Below, piece after piece: positions 7,132 to 15,529 of a stretch of DNA of 20,343 bases (positions are counted from its first letter, which is position 1; every line of letters begins with the position of its first letter). This DNA is from JANNMJ01 sp031397815 (GTDB lineage: Bacteria > Bacteroidota > Bacteroidia > Cytophagales > Hymenobacteraceae), in NCBI GenBank assembly GCA_031397815.1, contig JANNMJ010000006.1:1-20343 (forward strand). Direction: 5' to 3'. The translations under genes and the position numbers were made by a program. The notes under the pieces were generated by a model. That model searched no databases. It saw only the letters and a list, made by a program, of their open reading frames with translations, and was not told the DNA's origin.

Positions 7132-8538
7132 CTATTCAACGACCAATCGCCGGGTAACCGATTCGTTATCAACCAGCAAATGCACGGCGTAGACACCCGG
7201 CCCGGCGCCGACTAAGCTCAACGGCAGCTCGTGCTGACCGACGGCCTTTAACTCCTGTGGAAGCTGAAAAACCACGCGCCCTAATGCATCCCGCACTTCG
7301 CCACTGATTAGCGCCGCCTTTTCCAGCGACAGGTAAACCGTCGAGCGCCCCTCAGCGACCGGGTTCGGCGCCAATCGGCAATCGAAAGACAGTTGGGGCG
7401 TTTCTTCCGTGGTTGCCAATACCCCATTCAGCCGCGCCTTCACCACCTGCACGATCTCTTTGCTGACGGTATCCTGCGCGAAGACCACCACTTCCAGCGC
7501 GTTGATATTACAAGACGGTACCGTCAGCGGCACCACCCAAGTAGTAGTCAGACTGTGAGTAACACCTATCGGTAGCGCGCCGACGTTGGCCCCCGCCGGA
7601 GTAGGCAACATTTTGCGGACCAGATTCGGCAAATACAGCTGCCCGTTGCTGGCCGCCGAGGGCGTCACGCGCGGCTCCACCACCACGGCGTGCAACACCA
7701 GATTTGAGCTGATTCCGGGACTGAGCGCCGTTATGCTGGCTTGCGCTTTCACGGTGCGCGTACTGTTCTGACGGGTAAAGACCGCATCCATCGCCACGAA
7801 GCACGGCTGTGCAGAGCGCGTCAGCACGTCTGAATCGGTCAGCCGACTGGCGGGCTCCGCTCCCTGCCCGTCGAGCACGATATACGGGACGGCTTGAATG
7901 CCGTAGTACGTCCGCCGGCCGATGGTTTCCGGGGTCCGATAAAAATCGCCCACGCCGGGAATATTCTGCGGATAATGCAGACACGTCATTCTACTGGCTT
8001 GTCGTACTTCCAGAGCTTCCAGCGCCGCGGCACCGGCCCCGCAGATCGGACACGACCCACTCGTGAATACTTCGAGCACGGTCAGGCGCGGCACTTCGCG
8101 CGGCACAATAACCACGGTATTCCTGACCGTATCGTTCGCCGTATTTCCATCTGGGTTAGCGAAATTGAGTGCCGAAGCCCAGCATTTAATCGTGTAAGTG
8201 CCGACGCCGGGCGGTGTCCAGACCGTGGTGTGATGGATGGTCTGGCGGCCGCCCTGTGCGACCAGCTCGCCCCCTGCCGGAAAGTTGTGCAGCATCGATT
8301 GCACCGGTCCGTTACCAACGCGGTAATTCACGCGCATCTCCCAGATCGTATTCGTTCCGAGGTTCTGAAAACTGATATTCAATGGTATCGGTGCGCGCGT
8401 GAGCGCCACTACCGGCGCCACGCCGCTGCTGGTTGCCCGCACATCGAATGGGAGCTGCGCGAGTACCGGCGCGAGAGGCGCTAACACGGCGATTAAACAG
8501 CCGATGATCATTCGCCTGATATCGGAGAGCTGCATCAT
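7132..8538 (-). CDS. Omp28-like secreted protein with CxxC and T9SS sorting domain
   Basis: Exported protein of 468 residues, start ATG 8538 (MMQLSDIRR; a second ATG follows directly). Signal peptide to about residue 28 (VLAQ). Residues about 40-145 form a CARDB-like beta-sandwich (PLNISFQNLGTN, GTYTIKCWASALNFANPDGN). The Omp28-like thioredoxin-fold domain follows: LEVFTSGSCPICG with Cys163/Cys166, and QAVPYIVLDG with a putative cis-Pro218. The last about 80 residues are a type A T9SS sorting domain (LAPNPV, DALGRVV, PGVYAVHL, ending RRLVVE), so the mature protein should be moved across the outer membrane by T9SS and anchored or released. It is a paralogue of the neighbouring 8735-10741 gene, with shorter N-terminal region. 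It has its own promoter-like boxes at 8598-8629 and is separated from its paralogue by a strong terminator. Confidence 0.85.
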   Translation of the reverse strand: MMQLSDIRRMIIGCLIAVLAPLAPVLAQLPFDVRATSSGVAPVVALTRAPIPLNISFQNLGTNTIWEMRVNYRVGNGPVQSMLHNFPAGGELVAQGGRQTIHHTTVWTPPGVGTYTIKCWASALNFANPDGNTANDTVRNTVVIVPREVPRLTVLEVFTSGSCPICGAGAAALEALEVRQASRMTCLHYPQNIPGVGDFYRTPETIGRRTYYGIQAVPYIVLDGQGAEPASRLTDSDVLTRSAQPCFVAMDAVFTRQNSTRTVKAQASITALSPGISSNLVLHAVVVEPRVTPSAASNGQLYLPNLVRKMLPTPAGANVGALPIGVTHSLTTTWVVPLTVPSCNINALEVVVFAQDTVSKEIVQVVKARLNGVLATTEETPQLSFDCRLAPNPVAEGRSTVYLSLEKAALISGEVRDALGRVVFQLPQELKAVGQHELPLSLVGAGPGVYAVHLLVDNESVTRRLVVE

Positions 8539-8597
8539 AAAAAGGAAGAAGTTGAGAGACAGGAAAAAGAAAGCGCAGTCAGGGACCGCATCGTGTG

Positions 8598-8629
8598 CAA
8601 TACTACCTAGACGGCCATAAAAACCCAAA
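8598..8629 (-). promoter_or_regulatory. Bacteroidota-type promoter for the 7132-8538 gene
   Basis: On the minus strand TTTG (8629-8626) is followed after 20 bases by TAGTATTG (8605-8598), one mismatch from the TAnnTTTG consensus. The expected transcript start would leave a leader of about 50 bases before ATG 8538. Confidence 0.6.
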
Positions 8630-8673
8630 CGCTGCTTCGCCTCGTCTCATTGCTAACTTTTGTCATTCCCCGG

Positions 8674-8710
8674 AAAAAAATACGGCCCGACTGCAAGCAG
8701 CCGGGCCGTA
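8674..8710 (-). terminator. Strong Rho-independent terminator after the 8735-10741 gene
   Basis: TACGGCCCG (8681-8689) pairs perfectly with CGGGCCGTA (8702-8710), with an inner CTGC/GCAG stem closing the loop. On the minus strand the stem is followed by seven T residues (8680-8674). It lies 25 bases after the TAA at 8735. Confidence 0.92.
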
Positions 8711-8734
8711 AAATAGCTTCAGAAGCCGGTCGAT

Positions 8735-10741
8735 TTATTCAATCACCAAGCGGCGCACCCGCGTCGTGGTGCCCGTCTTGACGCGGACCACGTACAGGCC
8801 GTGCGCCGAGGCGTTCAGATGCAGCGGCAGCTCCTGCCGACCAGCGGCCAACGTCTGTGCTGGCACCGTGGCCACCACGCGGCCAAGCGCATCCAGCACA
8901 TCTGCACTTACCGACTGAGCGGTTGGAAGCGAGAGGTACACAGCCGATTCACCAGCAACCGCCGGGTTTGGAGCGACGCTCAGAGGGCCGAACGTGACTT
9001 CATCGGCAAGTGCCGTTGGGCGCGCTTGGGCGTACATCACGCCATTGAGCACCTTCTTGGTGGTAGGGTCCTGCACGAATACCACCACTTCGAGCGAGTC
9101 GAGATGCTCGACGTTATTGCCGGCTGGGAAGGTATAGCTCAGGGTCAGGTTATATGGCTGACGGCTGGTCAATGCTGGCAAAGTGGTGCCGTTTTGATCG
9201 GGCATCATCTTCTTCATCACATTGTAGAAGTCGGTCTCACCGTTGGTGCGGGCGTTGTTGCGAGTATGCTTCTCAATGATGGCCATGTGGCAGACGAGGC
9301 CCGCATCGTAGTTGAGGTACGGCGAAATGATGGCATTAGCGGTAATGGTGCTACCGGAGCGAGTCATCGAGCCTTTCACATTCACGAACGAAGGAGCGTT
9401 GTAGAACTGGTCCACAATTGTAGTGGTGAGCGAGTTCGAGTTATCGCCCCAGCCACCATCGAGCAGCAGGTACGGCACATAAGACCCGTTGTAGTAGTTG
9501 AAACGGGCACCGCTTTCAAGGGTGTAGTACGGGTCGTTACCAGGAGCCGGGAAGTTTTGCTGATACGCAATCTTGATCACCTTTCCTGGGTTAGCGCGCT
9601 GTACGGCCCGAATGTTCACGTTACCCGGACGGCAAGGTGGGCAGGTGCTGCTCGTGAACGATTCCATAACGACCGCCCGCTCCACGGATGAGTCGGCGAC
9701 TTGGATCACCCGCGAGAGGGTATCGTTGAACGGCTTGGCATCGGGCTGACCGTTCGGCATCATCGTCCACGCTTTGAGCGTGTAAGTGCCGGCAGCAGTC
9801 GGCGTGAAAGGGACGGTATGCGTGAATGGCCCCGTACCGAGCGAGCCAATGGCCGCCGTTACGTTATCCACTACTGGTGTTCCGCCATTGACGGAATACG
9901 CCAGCTGATAGCTCGTGATCGGCTGCGTGCCGATGTTCCGGACCGAGCCGGTGACGACAATCGGCGTGTTGGCACCAATGGTAGTTGGCAGGACCAGCGA
10001 GCGCACCGTCATGTCGTTGGCGGGTTGGGTGCCCGGCTCGAACATATAGTAGGTGTTATCGGAAGGGCTGGCGCTGTTGGTGGCGATGTTGCGCGAGTTG
10101 ATGTTCGGCGAACCGTTGACCTGCAACGCTTGCGTAGCCGAATACTGCACGCCGAGCGTCAGCGAGAGGTTGCCGCCGACGGTACGCTGATCGACGATGT
10201 AAATCGTGTTCGTCGACTCTTGCAGTACGATGCTCCAGAAGGTCGTGACTGCTGCAGTAGTCCCTTGCGACGCCGAGTTGAACTGAATCCAGTGCTGCCG
10301 ATTCGGCGCCGTGCCGAAGGTTTTGGAGAGGATGAAATCCCCCGGTGCAAGGGTCAGGCCCCACGCGCAAATCGAGTTATCCGGTACGCTAGCAGACGGC
10401 AAGCCAGCGTTGGTAGCGCCCGGCACCGTGGTGGCGGTGGTATCAAAGGAGAGCACACCGGACGTGGCTACCCGAAAACGGGTGAACGTCTGGCCGTTGA
10501 ACTGGAACGGGAACGGCAGCGACTGCACGCTCGTCCAGGCGGCGTTGTTCCGGGTGGCGGGGCTGCCATTCTGGATCGTCGCCCAACCGGGTTGGGCGCC
10601 GGGTAGCTCCTGTTCCGTGTTCACGCTCCCGGGATTGCTTCCGGCGTTGAGGAAGGGGATGTAGTAATACTGTGCGGAAGCGCCTTGCGGGGCGATCCAG
10701 CACGTGCCGGCAACTGCCAGCAGACGTAGGAGTTTTTTCAT
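8735..10741 (-). CDS. Large Omp28-like secreted protein with CxxC and T9SS sorting domain
   Basis: Exported protein of 668 residues. ATG 10741 gives MKKLLRLLAVAG and a signal peptide ending GASAQ (about residue 24). Residues 25-235 form a beta-rich domain (GWATIQNGS, FPFQFNGQTFTRFRVATSG, YYMFEPG) resembling domains found at the N-terminus of other Bacteroidota T9SS proteins. Residues about 240-350 are CARDB-like (NDMTVRSLVLP, VTGSVRNIGTQPI, GTYTLKAW). The Omp28/thioredoxin-like domain follows with ESFTSSTCPPCRPG (Cys367/Cys370) and SYVPYLLLDGG (putative cis-Pro423). A type A T9SS sorting domain ends it (VAPNPA, DALGRVVA, HGLYVVRV, RRLVIE). The CPPC site is that of a plausible redox-active protein, but many Omp28-like proteins have no tested activity. 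Its closest relative in the window is the next gene downstream, 7132-8538. Confidence 0.87.
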   Translation of the reverse strand: MKKLLRLLAVAGTCWIAPQGASAQYYYIPFLNAGSNPGSVNTEQELPGAQPGWATIQNGSPATRNNAAWTSVQSLPFPFQFNGQTFTRFRVATSGVLSFDTTATTVPGATNAGLPSASVPDNSICAWGLTLAPGDFILSKTFGTAPNRQHWIQFNSASQGTTAAVTTFWSIVLQESTNTIYIVDQRTVGGNLSLTLGVQYSATQALQVNGSPNINSRNIATNSASPSDNTYYMFEPGTQPANDMTVRSLVLPTTIGANTPIVVTGSVRNIGTQPITSYQLAYSVNGGTPVVDNVTAAIGSLGTGPFTHTVPFTPTAAGTYTLKAWTMMPNGQPDAKPFNDTLSRVIQVADSSVERAVVMESFTSSTCPPCRPGNVNIRAVQRANPGKVIKIAYQQNFPAPGNDPYYTLESGARFNYYNGSYVPYLLLDGGWGDNSNSLTTTIVDQFYNAPSFVNVKGSMTRSGSTITANAIISPYLNYDAGLVCHMAIIEKHTRNNARTNGETDFYNVMKKMMPDQNGTTLPALTSRQPYNLTLSYTFPAGNNVEHLDSLEVVVFVQDPTTKKVLNGVMYAQARPTALADEVTFGPLSVAPNPAVAGESAVYLSLPTAQSVSADVLDALGRVVATVPAQTLAAGRQELPLHLNASAHGLYVVRVKTGTTTRVRRLVIE

Positions 10742-10842
10742 CGAAGCCAACAAACCGGATTGATTGAGGAGATAAGGGACAGCCCCGATAGATATACCGG
10801 GCTTTCAAAGTAACGAAACCTTTTGGATACTTCGATTCGACC

Positions 10843-10876
10843 TTTGCAAAGATTTCTCGTTAACGACGTATATTTG
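10843..10876 (+). promoter_or_regulatory. Bacteroidota-type promoter for the Cys-rich T9SS protein
   Basis: TTTG at 10843-10846 and a perfect TATATTTG (TAnnTTTG) at 10869-10876, 22 bases apart. A transcript starting about seven bases later would have a leader of about 35 bases before ATG 10918. The spacing is slightly long but the minus-7 box is exact. Confidence 0.7.
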
Positions 10877-10917
10877 GCAACCAGTCACTCCATCAGCCAC
10901 TTCTTCGCAGATTTTGT

Positions 10918-11814
10918 ATGCGTAAACTTTTCCTCGCTTTGGTTGCAGCCGTTGCTTCTGCACCCGCCGCCCAAGCGCTCGACGTCACTATTTCGACCGG
11001 TAGCACGCTGACTGTCGTCGGTGGCTACTCGCAGACGCTGCCGCTCGCGGCGCATTTCGACATCGTCAACACCGGCAATCAGGCACTCACGCTCGGTCTG
11101 GAGCGTCAGGTTCTGAGCGAGGTTCCGGGGTCAGAAAACAACTTTTGCTTTGGTGTCGGGTGCTATCCGCCGAGCGTCAGCATCTCGCCCCAGCCGATCA
11201 CGCTGGCGGCTGGCGCCACAGATAACACCTTCATCGGTGATTACACGGCGAACGGGAATGCGGGCATTACCCGCATCCGCTACGCTATTTATGATGTCAA
11301 CGGTGCTGGAGTTCCCGCCGACACCGCGTACGTCACCGTTACGTTTGACGCCAGCCAGCGTGTAACGGGTCTGGCCGCCGATTTGGCCGCGTCTACCCTG
11401 CTAAGCGCTCCGATGCCGAACCCTGCTGTGGTTGGCGCAGATGTGCTACTGTCGGTTTCAGCCGCTTCGGCCGCTTCGAGCGTCCGTTTGGTCGATTTGC
11501 GTGACGGCCGCACGGTCCGCACGATTGCTTTTAGCGCTCTCTCCGGACGTGGCACGGTGGCATCGACCTGCACCACCGAAGGCGTTTGCTGCGCCCCCGG
11601 CGCGAGTTGCAGCATGACCGGTGCAAGCTGCTGCGCCAGCAGTGGCGTTGCAGACGGTGGCTGCTTTCCAACTACCACCCCTATCGCCGCTCCAGCCGCT
11701 CAGCCTACCACGGTTCGCATCACCACTTCCGGCCTCGCTCCGGGCGTTTACGGCTGCATGCTGATCGGCAACAACGGCCAGCCGCGCGCGATGCGCCGCC
11801 TCGTGATTCAATAG
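10918..11814 (+). CDS. Secreted protein with Cys-rich insert inside a T9SS sorting domain
   Basis: Exported protein of 298 residues with signal peptide MRKLFLALVAAVASAPAAQA (1-20). Residues 21-150 form a beta-sandwich: HFDIVNTGNQALTLGLERQ, a Cys pair in NFCFGVGCYPP (Cys77, Cys82), ITLAAGATDNTFIGDY and IRYAIYDVNG. I recall this arrangement in other Bacteroidota T9SS cargo but know no function. From 164 a type A sorting domain begins (APMPNPAVVGADVLLSV, VRLVDLRDGRTVRTI) and ends with LAPGVYGCMLIGNN and RRLVIQ. Between its strands lies an insert of about 50 residues with seven cysteines in the pattern C-x5-CC-x5-C-x6-CC-x9-C (218-249), then a Pro/Ala linker. Another Cys (280) lies in the sorting domain itself. 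The gene is a single transcription unit, divergent from the Omp28-like gene, with its own promoter and terminator. Confidence 0.85.
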   Translation: MRKLFLALVAAVASAPAAQALDVTISTGSTLTVVGGYSQTLPLAAHFDIVNTGNQALTLGLERQVLSEVPGSENNFCFGVGCYPPSVSISPQPITLAAGATDNTFIGDYTANGNAGITRIRYAIYDVNGAGVPADTAYVTVTFDASQRVTGLAADLAASTLLSAPMPNPAVVGADVLLSVSAASAASSVRLVDLRDGRTVRTIAFSALSGRGTVASTCTTEGVCCAPGASCSMTGASCCASSGVADGGCFPTTTPIAAPAAQPTTVRITTSGLAPGVYGCMLIGNNGQPRAMRRLVIQ

Positions 11815-11839
11815 GCAGTACGCAAGCCTTCCATACCCG

Positions 11840-11890
11840 ACCGGCCCGGTCGGCCCCCGATTATGGGTGGCTGACCGGGCCGGTTTTTTT
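11840..11890 (+). terminator. Rho-independent terminator of the Cys-rich T9SS gene
   Basis: ACCGGCCCGGTC (11840-11851) pairs perfectly over 12 bp with GACCGGGCCGGT (11873-11884), followed by a run of seven T residues (11884-11890). It starts 26 bases after the TAG stop. Confidence 0.95.
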
Positions 11891-11987
11891 GTGTTACAAC
11901 GGTGGTTGAGCAAGCACGCAGCAGGGCTTTTACTTCTCACTGCTTGCCTTGAGCGGTTCTCAGGTTTGTGTACGTGCCGTTGCCGCG

Positions 11988-12025
11988 CATCCTCACCCCC
12001 AACCCCTCTCCAAAGGAGAGGGGAG
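11988..12025. repeat. Small hairpin repeat downstream of ppk1
   Basis: CCCCTCTCC (12003-12011) and GGAGAGGGG (12015-12023) form a perfect 9-bp stem with loop AAA, preceded by CCTCACCCCCAA. The CCTCACCCCCAACCCCTCTCC-type motif is, from memory, a dispersed repeat seen in many unrelated bacterial genomes. Read on the minus strand it lies about 50 bases after the ppk1 stop and may serve as its transcript end, although no T run follows. Confidence 0.6.
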
Positions 12026-12073
12026 CCTTATCGGGAAGATACATCGACTCGAAAACCGCTCTAAATGCCCCAG

Positions 12074-14395
12074 TTAATCAGCCAAGGCGGCTTCTTCGGT
12101 GTGGGATTCGTTGAAGGAATCGGTGATGGGCGGCTCTACGGGGTAAGTAGCCTCGGTGGGCGCGGCGGATTCGTCGCCGTCTTCGGAGTCGGTTTCGAGG
12201 TCTTCGAAATCGGTGTCGATGTTATTGGTATTGGGCTTGACGGGGTGGTGCAGCTCGTGCAGGAGCGCGAGGAGCGCCATCGGCGTGGCCTCTGCCGGAG
12301 AGAGCGAGGCGGCGTCGTGCGAGCGGTAAAAATCGCGGTGGACGTTCACGGTCGCCTCGCCTTCTTGGGGCTGACGACGCACGTAATTGCCGTCCTCGCG
12401 CATCAGGTAGGCGTTTTGATTGTCGAGGAGATTGAGCATCAGGATGCTGATGGTCTCCTGCCGCAGCTCGGGGTTCGCGATGAGGAAGAGCGCCTCGATG
12501 CGCCGGTCGAACGACCGCACCATCATATCAGCGGAACCGCCGTAGACGCGCGGCTGCCCGGCGTGATGGAAATAGTAGAGCCGCGAGTGCTCCAGATACT
12601 CCCCCACCAAGGAGCGCACCTGAATCCGCTCGCTCAGCACGGCGCGGCCGGGGCGCAGGCAGCAAATGCCGCGCACGATGAGCTGAATCGGCACGCCCGC
12701 GCGCCCGGCTTTGTACAGCTCGTCGATGATTTCGCGGTCTTCCAGCGAGTTCATCTTCATCACGATACCGGCAGGCAGGCACTTTTTGGCGGCGCGGGCC
12801 TCATCCCGAATCAGCCCGATGAGCTGCTGCCGCATATCGCGCGGGGCGGTGATGAGGTGGCGGTAATCGTCGGGTTGCGAGTGCCCGGTGATGACGTTGA
12901 AGAATTCGCTCACGTCGTGGGCGTACACTTCGTCGGTGGTGAGGAGACTGACGTCGGAGTAGAAGCGCGAGGTGGTTTCGTTGTAATTCCCGGAACCGAG
13001 GTGGACGTAGCGCGTCACTTTCTCGCCTTCCTTCCGAATCACCATCAACATCTTCGTGTGGGTCTTGTACTTCGAGATGCCATAAATCACGAAGCACCCG
13101 GCCTTCTCCAGCTTCTCGCCCTCGCGCAGGTTGCGCTCCTCATCGAAGCGCGCTTTCACCTCGAACAGCACCGAGACGTGCTTGCCGTTCTCGGCGGCTC
13201 GCAGCAGGGCGGCGGTGATGCGCGAATCCTCGGAGAGCCGATAAATCGTCATCTTGATGCCGAGGACGTGCGGGTCGGTCGCGGCCTTTTCGAGCAGCCC
13301 CACCACCGGCTCAATCGAGTTGTAGGGGTGGTGCAGCAACACATCGTGGTGCTTGAGGTAGCCGAACAGATTATCGGCTTCAAGGGCCGGGAGCGAGCGC
13401 GGCGCAATCGGCGCGGGCGCCCGGAAGCCACGTCCTTTGAACTGCGGATGGCGCACGATCTGCGTCAGCCCGCGCAGGTCGAGCAGGTGCGGTATGTGGA
13501 AGATATTGGCGTTATCGACCCGCAAACGCTCTTTCAGGGTCTTGAGCAATTCGGCGGAAGCGCCGCGCTCGACCTCTACGCGCACCACCCGACCGCGCTT
13601 ACGGGTCTTGATTCCGGCTTTGATTTCTTTGACGAAATCGACGTCGATATCATCCGATTCTTCCAGCGTAAAATCGCCGTTACGCGTCACCCGGAAAACC
13701 GCCGCCGACAGAATCTCGACGTTCCGGAACAGGCGGTCGAGGTTGTCGCGGATGATGCTTTCGATGGGCACGAACACCAGCTGCTCCTTCCGCGACAGCT
13801 CCAGGAAGCGCGCCAGATTCTGCGGCACCTGCACGAACGTGAGGCGGGTTTGGGCGGAATCGTCGCCGGTTTCGGCCACGCGGGTGATGACGCCGAACGT
13901 CAGCAGCCCGTTCATCAGCAGCGGGAAGCCGTGGTACGAGTCGTACACCATCGGCGTGAGCAGCGGGAAGATGGTGTTGCGGAAATACTGGTCGGCTTTG
14001 CGCTGCTCGCCTTCCGTCAGCTCCTCGGGCGTCAGAATCTGAAAGCCGTTCGCGGCGAAATACGGTTGCAGCTCGCGCTGATAAGCCCCCGCCTGCTCCC
14101 CGACGAACCGGTGCGCCATATCGAGCAGCCGCTTGCGGAACGGCAGCTCGCGCAGCCCCGAATAGTCGATGCGCTCCTTGCTGTAATCGAGGTAATTGTA
14201 CAATGACCCGACCCGAATCATGAAGAACTCGTCGAGGTTCGAGCAGGTGATGGCCAGGAAGCGCAGCCGGTCGAACAACGTCTTCTGCGGGTCGCGCGCT
14301 TGGTCGAGGACACGGTAATTGAACCGTAACCAGCTCATATCGCGCGAGATGTAACGCGAGCGACGGATTTGTTCGAGAGCGCGGATGGCAGCCAT
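12074..14395 (-). CDS. ppk1: Polyphosphate kinase 1 with acidic C-terminal tail
   Basis: Reversibly transfers the terminal phosphate of ATP to a growing polyphosphate chain. ATG 14395 gives a 773-residue protein starting MAAIRALEQIRRSRYISRDMSW, where YISRDMSWLRFNYRVL is the usual N-terminal helix motif. The core shows SNLDEFFMIRVG (52-63), the phosphate-binding and catalytic region with His446 in YKTHTKM (phosphohistidine position), YVHLGSGNYNETT (463-475), and the second conserved His603 in EHSRLYYF. The 157-residue gap between the two His matches E. coli H435/H592. The C-terminal domain (DMMVRSFDRRIEALF) is complete. After about residue 716 there is an extra tail of nearly 60 residues rich in Asp and Glu, with DTDFEDLETDSEDGDE, which ordinary Ppk1 lacks. 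No ppx or phosphate regulon gene is adjacent; the porin at 1721 is 9 kb away. Confidence 0.96.
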   Translation of the reverse strand: MAAIRALEQIRRSRYISRDMSWLRFNYRVLDQARDPQKTLFDRLRFLAITCSNLDEFFMIRVGSLYNYLDYSKERIDYSGLRELPFRKRLLDMAHRFVGEQAGAYQRELQPYFAANGFQILTPEELTEGEQRKADQYFRNTIFPLLTPMVYDSYHGFPLLMNGLLTFGVITRVAETGDDSAQTRLTFVQVPQNLARFLELSRKEQLVFVPIESIIRDNLDRLFRNVEILSAAVFRVTRNGDFTLEESDDIDVDFVKEIKAGIKTRKRGRVVRVEVERGASAELLKTLKERLRVDNANIFHIPHLLDLRGLTQIVRHPQFKGRGFRAPAPIAPRSLPALEADNLFGYLKHHDVLLHHPYNSIEPVVGLLEKAATDPHVLGIKMTIYRLSEDSRITAALLRAAENGKHVSVLFEVKARFDEERNLREGEKLEKAGCFVIYGISKYKTHTKMLMVIRKEGEKVTRYVHLGSGNYNETTSRFYSDVSLLTTDEVYAHDVSEFFNVITGHSQPDDYRHLITAPRDMRQQLIGLIRDEARAAKKCLPAGIVMKMNSLEDREIIDELYKAGRAGVPIQLIVRGICCLRPGRAVLSERIQVRSLVGEYLEHSRLYYFHHAGQPRVYGGSADMMVRSFDRRIEALFLIANPELRQETISILMLNLLDNQNAYLMREDGNYVRRQPQEGEATVNVHRDFYRSHDAASLSPAEATPMALLALLHELHHPVKPNTNNIDTDFEDLETDSEDGDESAAPTEATYPVEPPITDSFNESHTEEAALAD

Positions 14396-14522
14396 TAGGT
14401 GATTGCAGGTGGAAAAGAGTGTATACAGGAGCGCCGGGCGGGAGCGCTTCAACCGGTTCGGATAACGTGTATTACGACAAATTACGGCGCCTGACCCAGA
14501 ATCGCGCAAGCACGCGGGCGTT

Positions 14523-15515
14523 TCAGCGCGTAACCTTTACGTAATGCACGTACTCGACGGTGGCGTCGCGGGTGTAGGCGCGGCCGTTGTCGGCCTTATA
14601 ACGGTTGTAATGCGTCTCGAACGTACGCACCTCGCCGCGCGCGCCGAGCAGGCTTTGCAGCTCGGCGAGGGGGAGCAAGCCTTCGTCGTTGTAACTGATG
14701 AGGATGTGGCGGGCCTGCGCGGCACCAATCAGGTCGGCGAACGCCCGCCGTACCTGCGTTCGCGAGCAGTACGCCGACCGCTCGTATCCGGCGCGCAGTC
14801 CCGTGGTGCCGCCCACGGTGGGCGCATCGTACCGGGCTACGGTTTCGAGGACGTGGTAATTCGCGCCGTATTGCCGGTGGTTATACGGCGGGTCGAGGTA
14901 GAGGACGTCGGTCGGGGTGGCGGCCACGAGGGCGTTGGCATCCCCCAAAACGGCGCGTCCGGCGGGGCCGGAACTCGGCAGCACGAGCGGCTTTAGCACG
15001 AGCGGCTTCAGGGCTGACGCTTTGAATTTCTTCAGGAAGGCGCCGTACACGCTTGCGGTATTCGCCACGGCGTCGAGGTTTTCGAGGAGCGAGGCGAGGA
15101 GATAATCGAAGGTGCCTTCATTGATGATGGCCGCCGTGCGCCACACATCAAGCTGCTGCCGGATGGCGTCGGCGCGGGCGGCGGTTTCTTCGGTGAAATA
15201 CATCCGACTTCCCGCCGGAGAGTAGTTCTGATGCAGAAAACCGCCCGGTTGGGGCGCGAGCGCGTTCAGGTCGGCGAGGCGGGCGCGGGCGTCGGCGGGT
15301 TCAGCGGGCAAGCCCACATACGCCCTGTTGAGCGCGACGGCGTAGTGCTGTAAATCGCCCGCCGTGACGGTGAGGCCCAGCTCGCGGAAGCGCCGCCCGA
15401 CGGCGCCCGTCCCGGCAAAGGGGTCGAGGAAAGTGGTTTCATCGCCGATTTTGACTTCCTGCCAGACTTGTTCGAGGAAGGGCAGAAGGCTGATTTTGGA
15501 GCCGATGTAGTTCAT
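14523..15515 (-). CDS. D12-class DNA adenine-N6 methyltransferase
   Basis: Predicted to transfer a methyl group from S-adenosylmethionine to adenine in DNA. The start ATG 15515 is fixed by MNYIGSK, the typical D12-class N-terminus; upstream in-frame sequence looks non-coding. The 330-residue protein has motif I FLDPFAGTGAVG (29-40) for cofactor binding and the catalytic motif IV DPPY (208-211, in LYLDPPYNHRQYG), in the order expected of the alpha group (Dam-like). The middle (about 70-190) is the variable target-recognition region. It contains a small duplication, KPLVLKPLVL. The ending HILISYNDEGLL and FETHYNRYKAD is also typical of this family. No restriction endonuclease is next to it, so it looks like an orphan methyltransferase or half of a split system. 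Target sequence cannot be read from this. Confidence 0.9.
   Translation of the reverse strand: MNYIGSKISLLPFLEQVWQEVKIGDETTFLDPFAGTGAVGRRFRELGLTVTAGDLQHYAVALNRAYVGLPAEPADARARLADLNALAPQPGGFLHQNYSPAGSRMYFTEETAARADAIRQQLDVWRTAAIINEGTFDYLLASLLENLDAVANTASVYGAFLKKFKASALKPLVLKPLVLPSSGPAGRAVLGDANALVAATPTDVLYLDPPYNHRQYGANYHVLETVARYDAPTVGGTTGLRAGYERSAYCSRTQVRRAFADLIGAAQARHILISYNDEGLLPLAELQSLLGARGEVRTFETHYNRYKADNGRAYTRDATVEYVHYVKVTR
14981..15010. repeat. 15-bp in-frame tandem duplication inside the methyltransferase
   Basis: GCACGAGCGGCTTTA (14981-14995) is followed directly by GCACGAGCGGCTTCA (14996-15010), 14 of 15 identical. On the minus strand it encodes the doubled LKPLV in the middle of the methyltransferase, in its target-recognition region. 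Confidence 0.85.
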
Positions 15516-15529
15516 TACAGAAACAGAAG

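Noticed and set aside
12065..14206. 713-codon plus-strand open frame opposite ppk1
   Set aside because: Antisense shadow of ppk1. No domain or signal is visible, and it covers the catalytic histidines of a clearly real gene.
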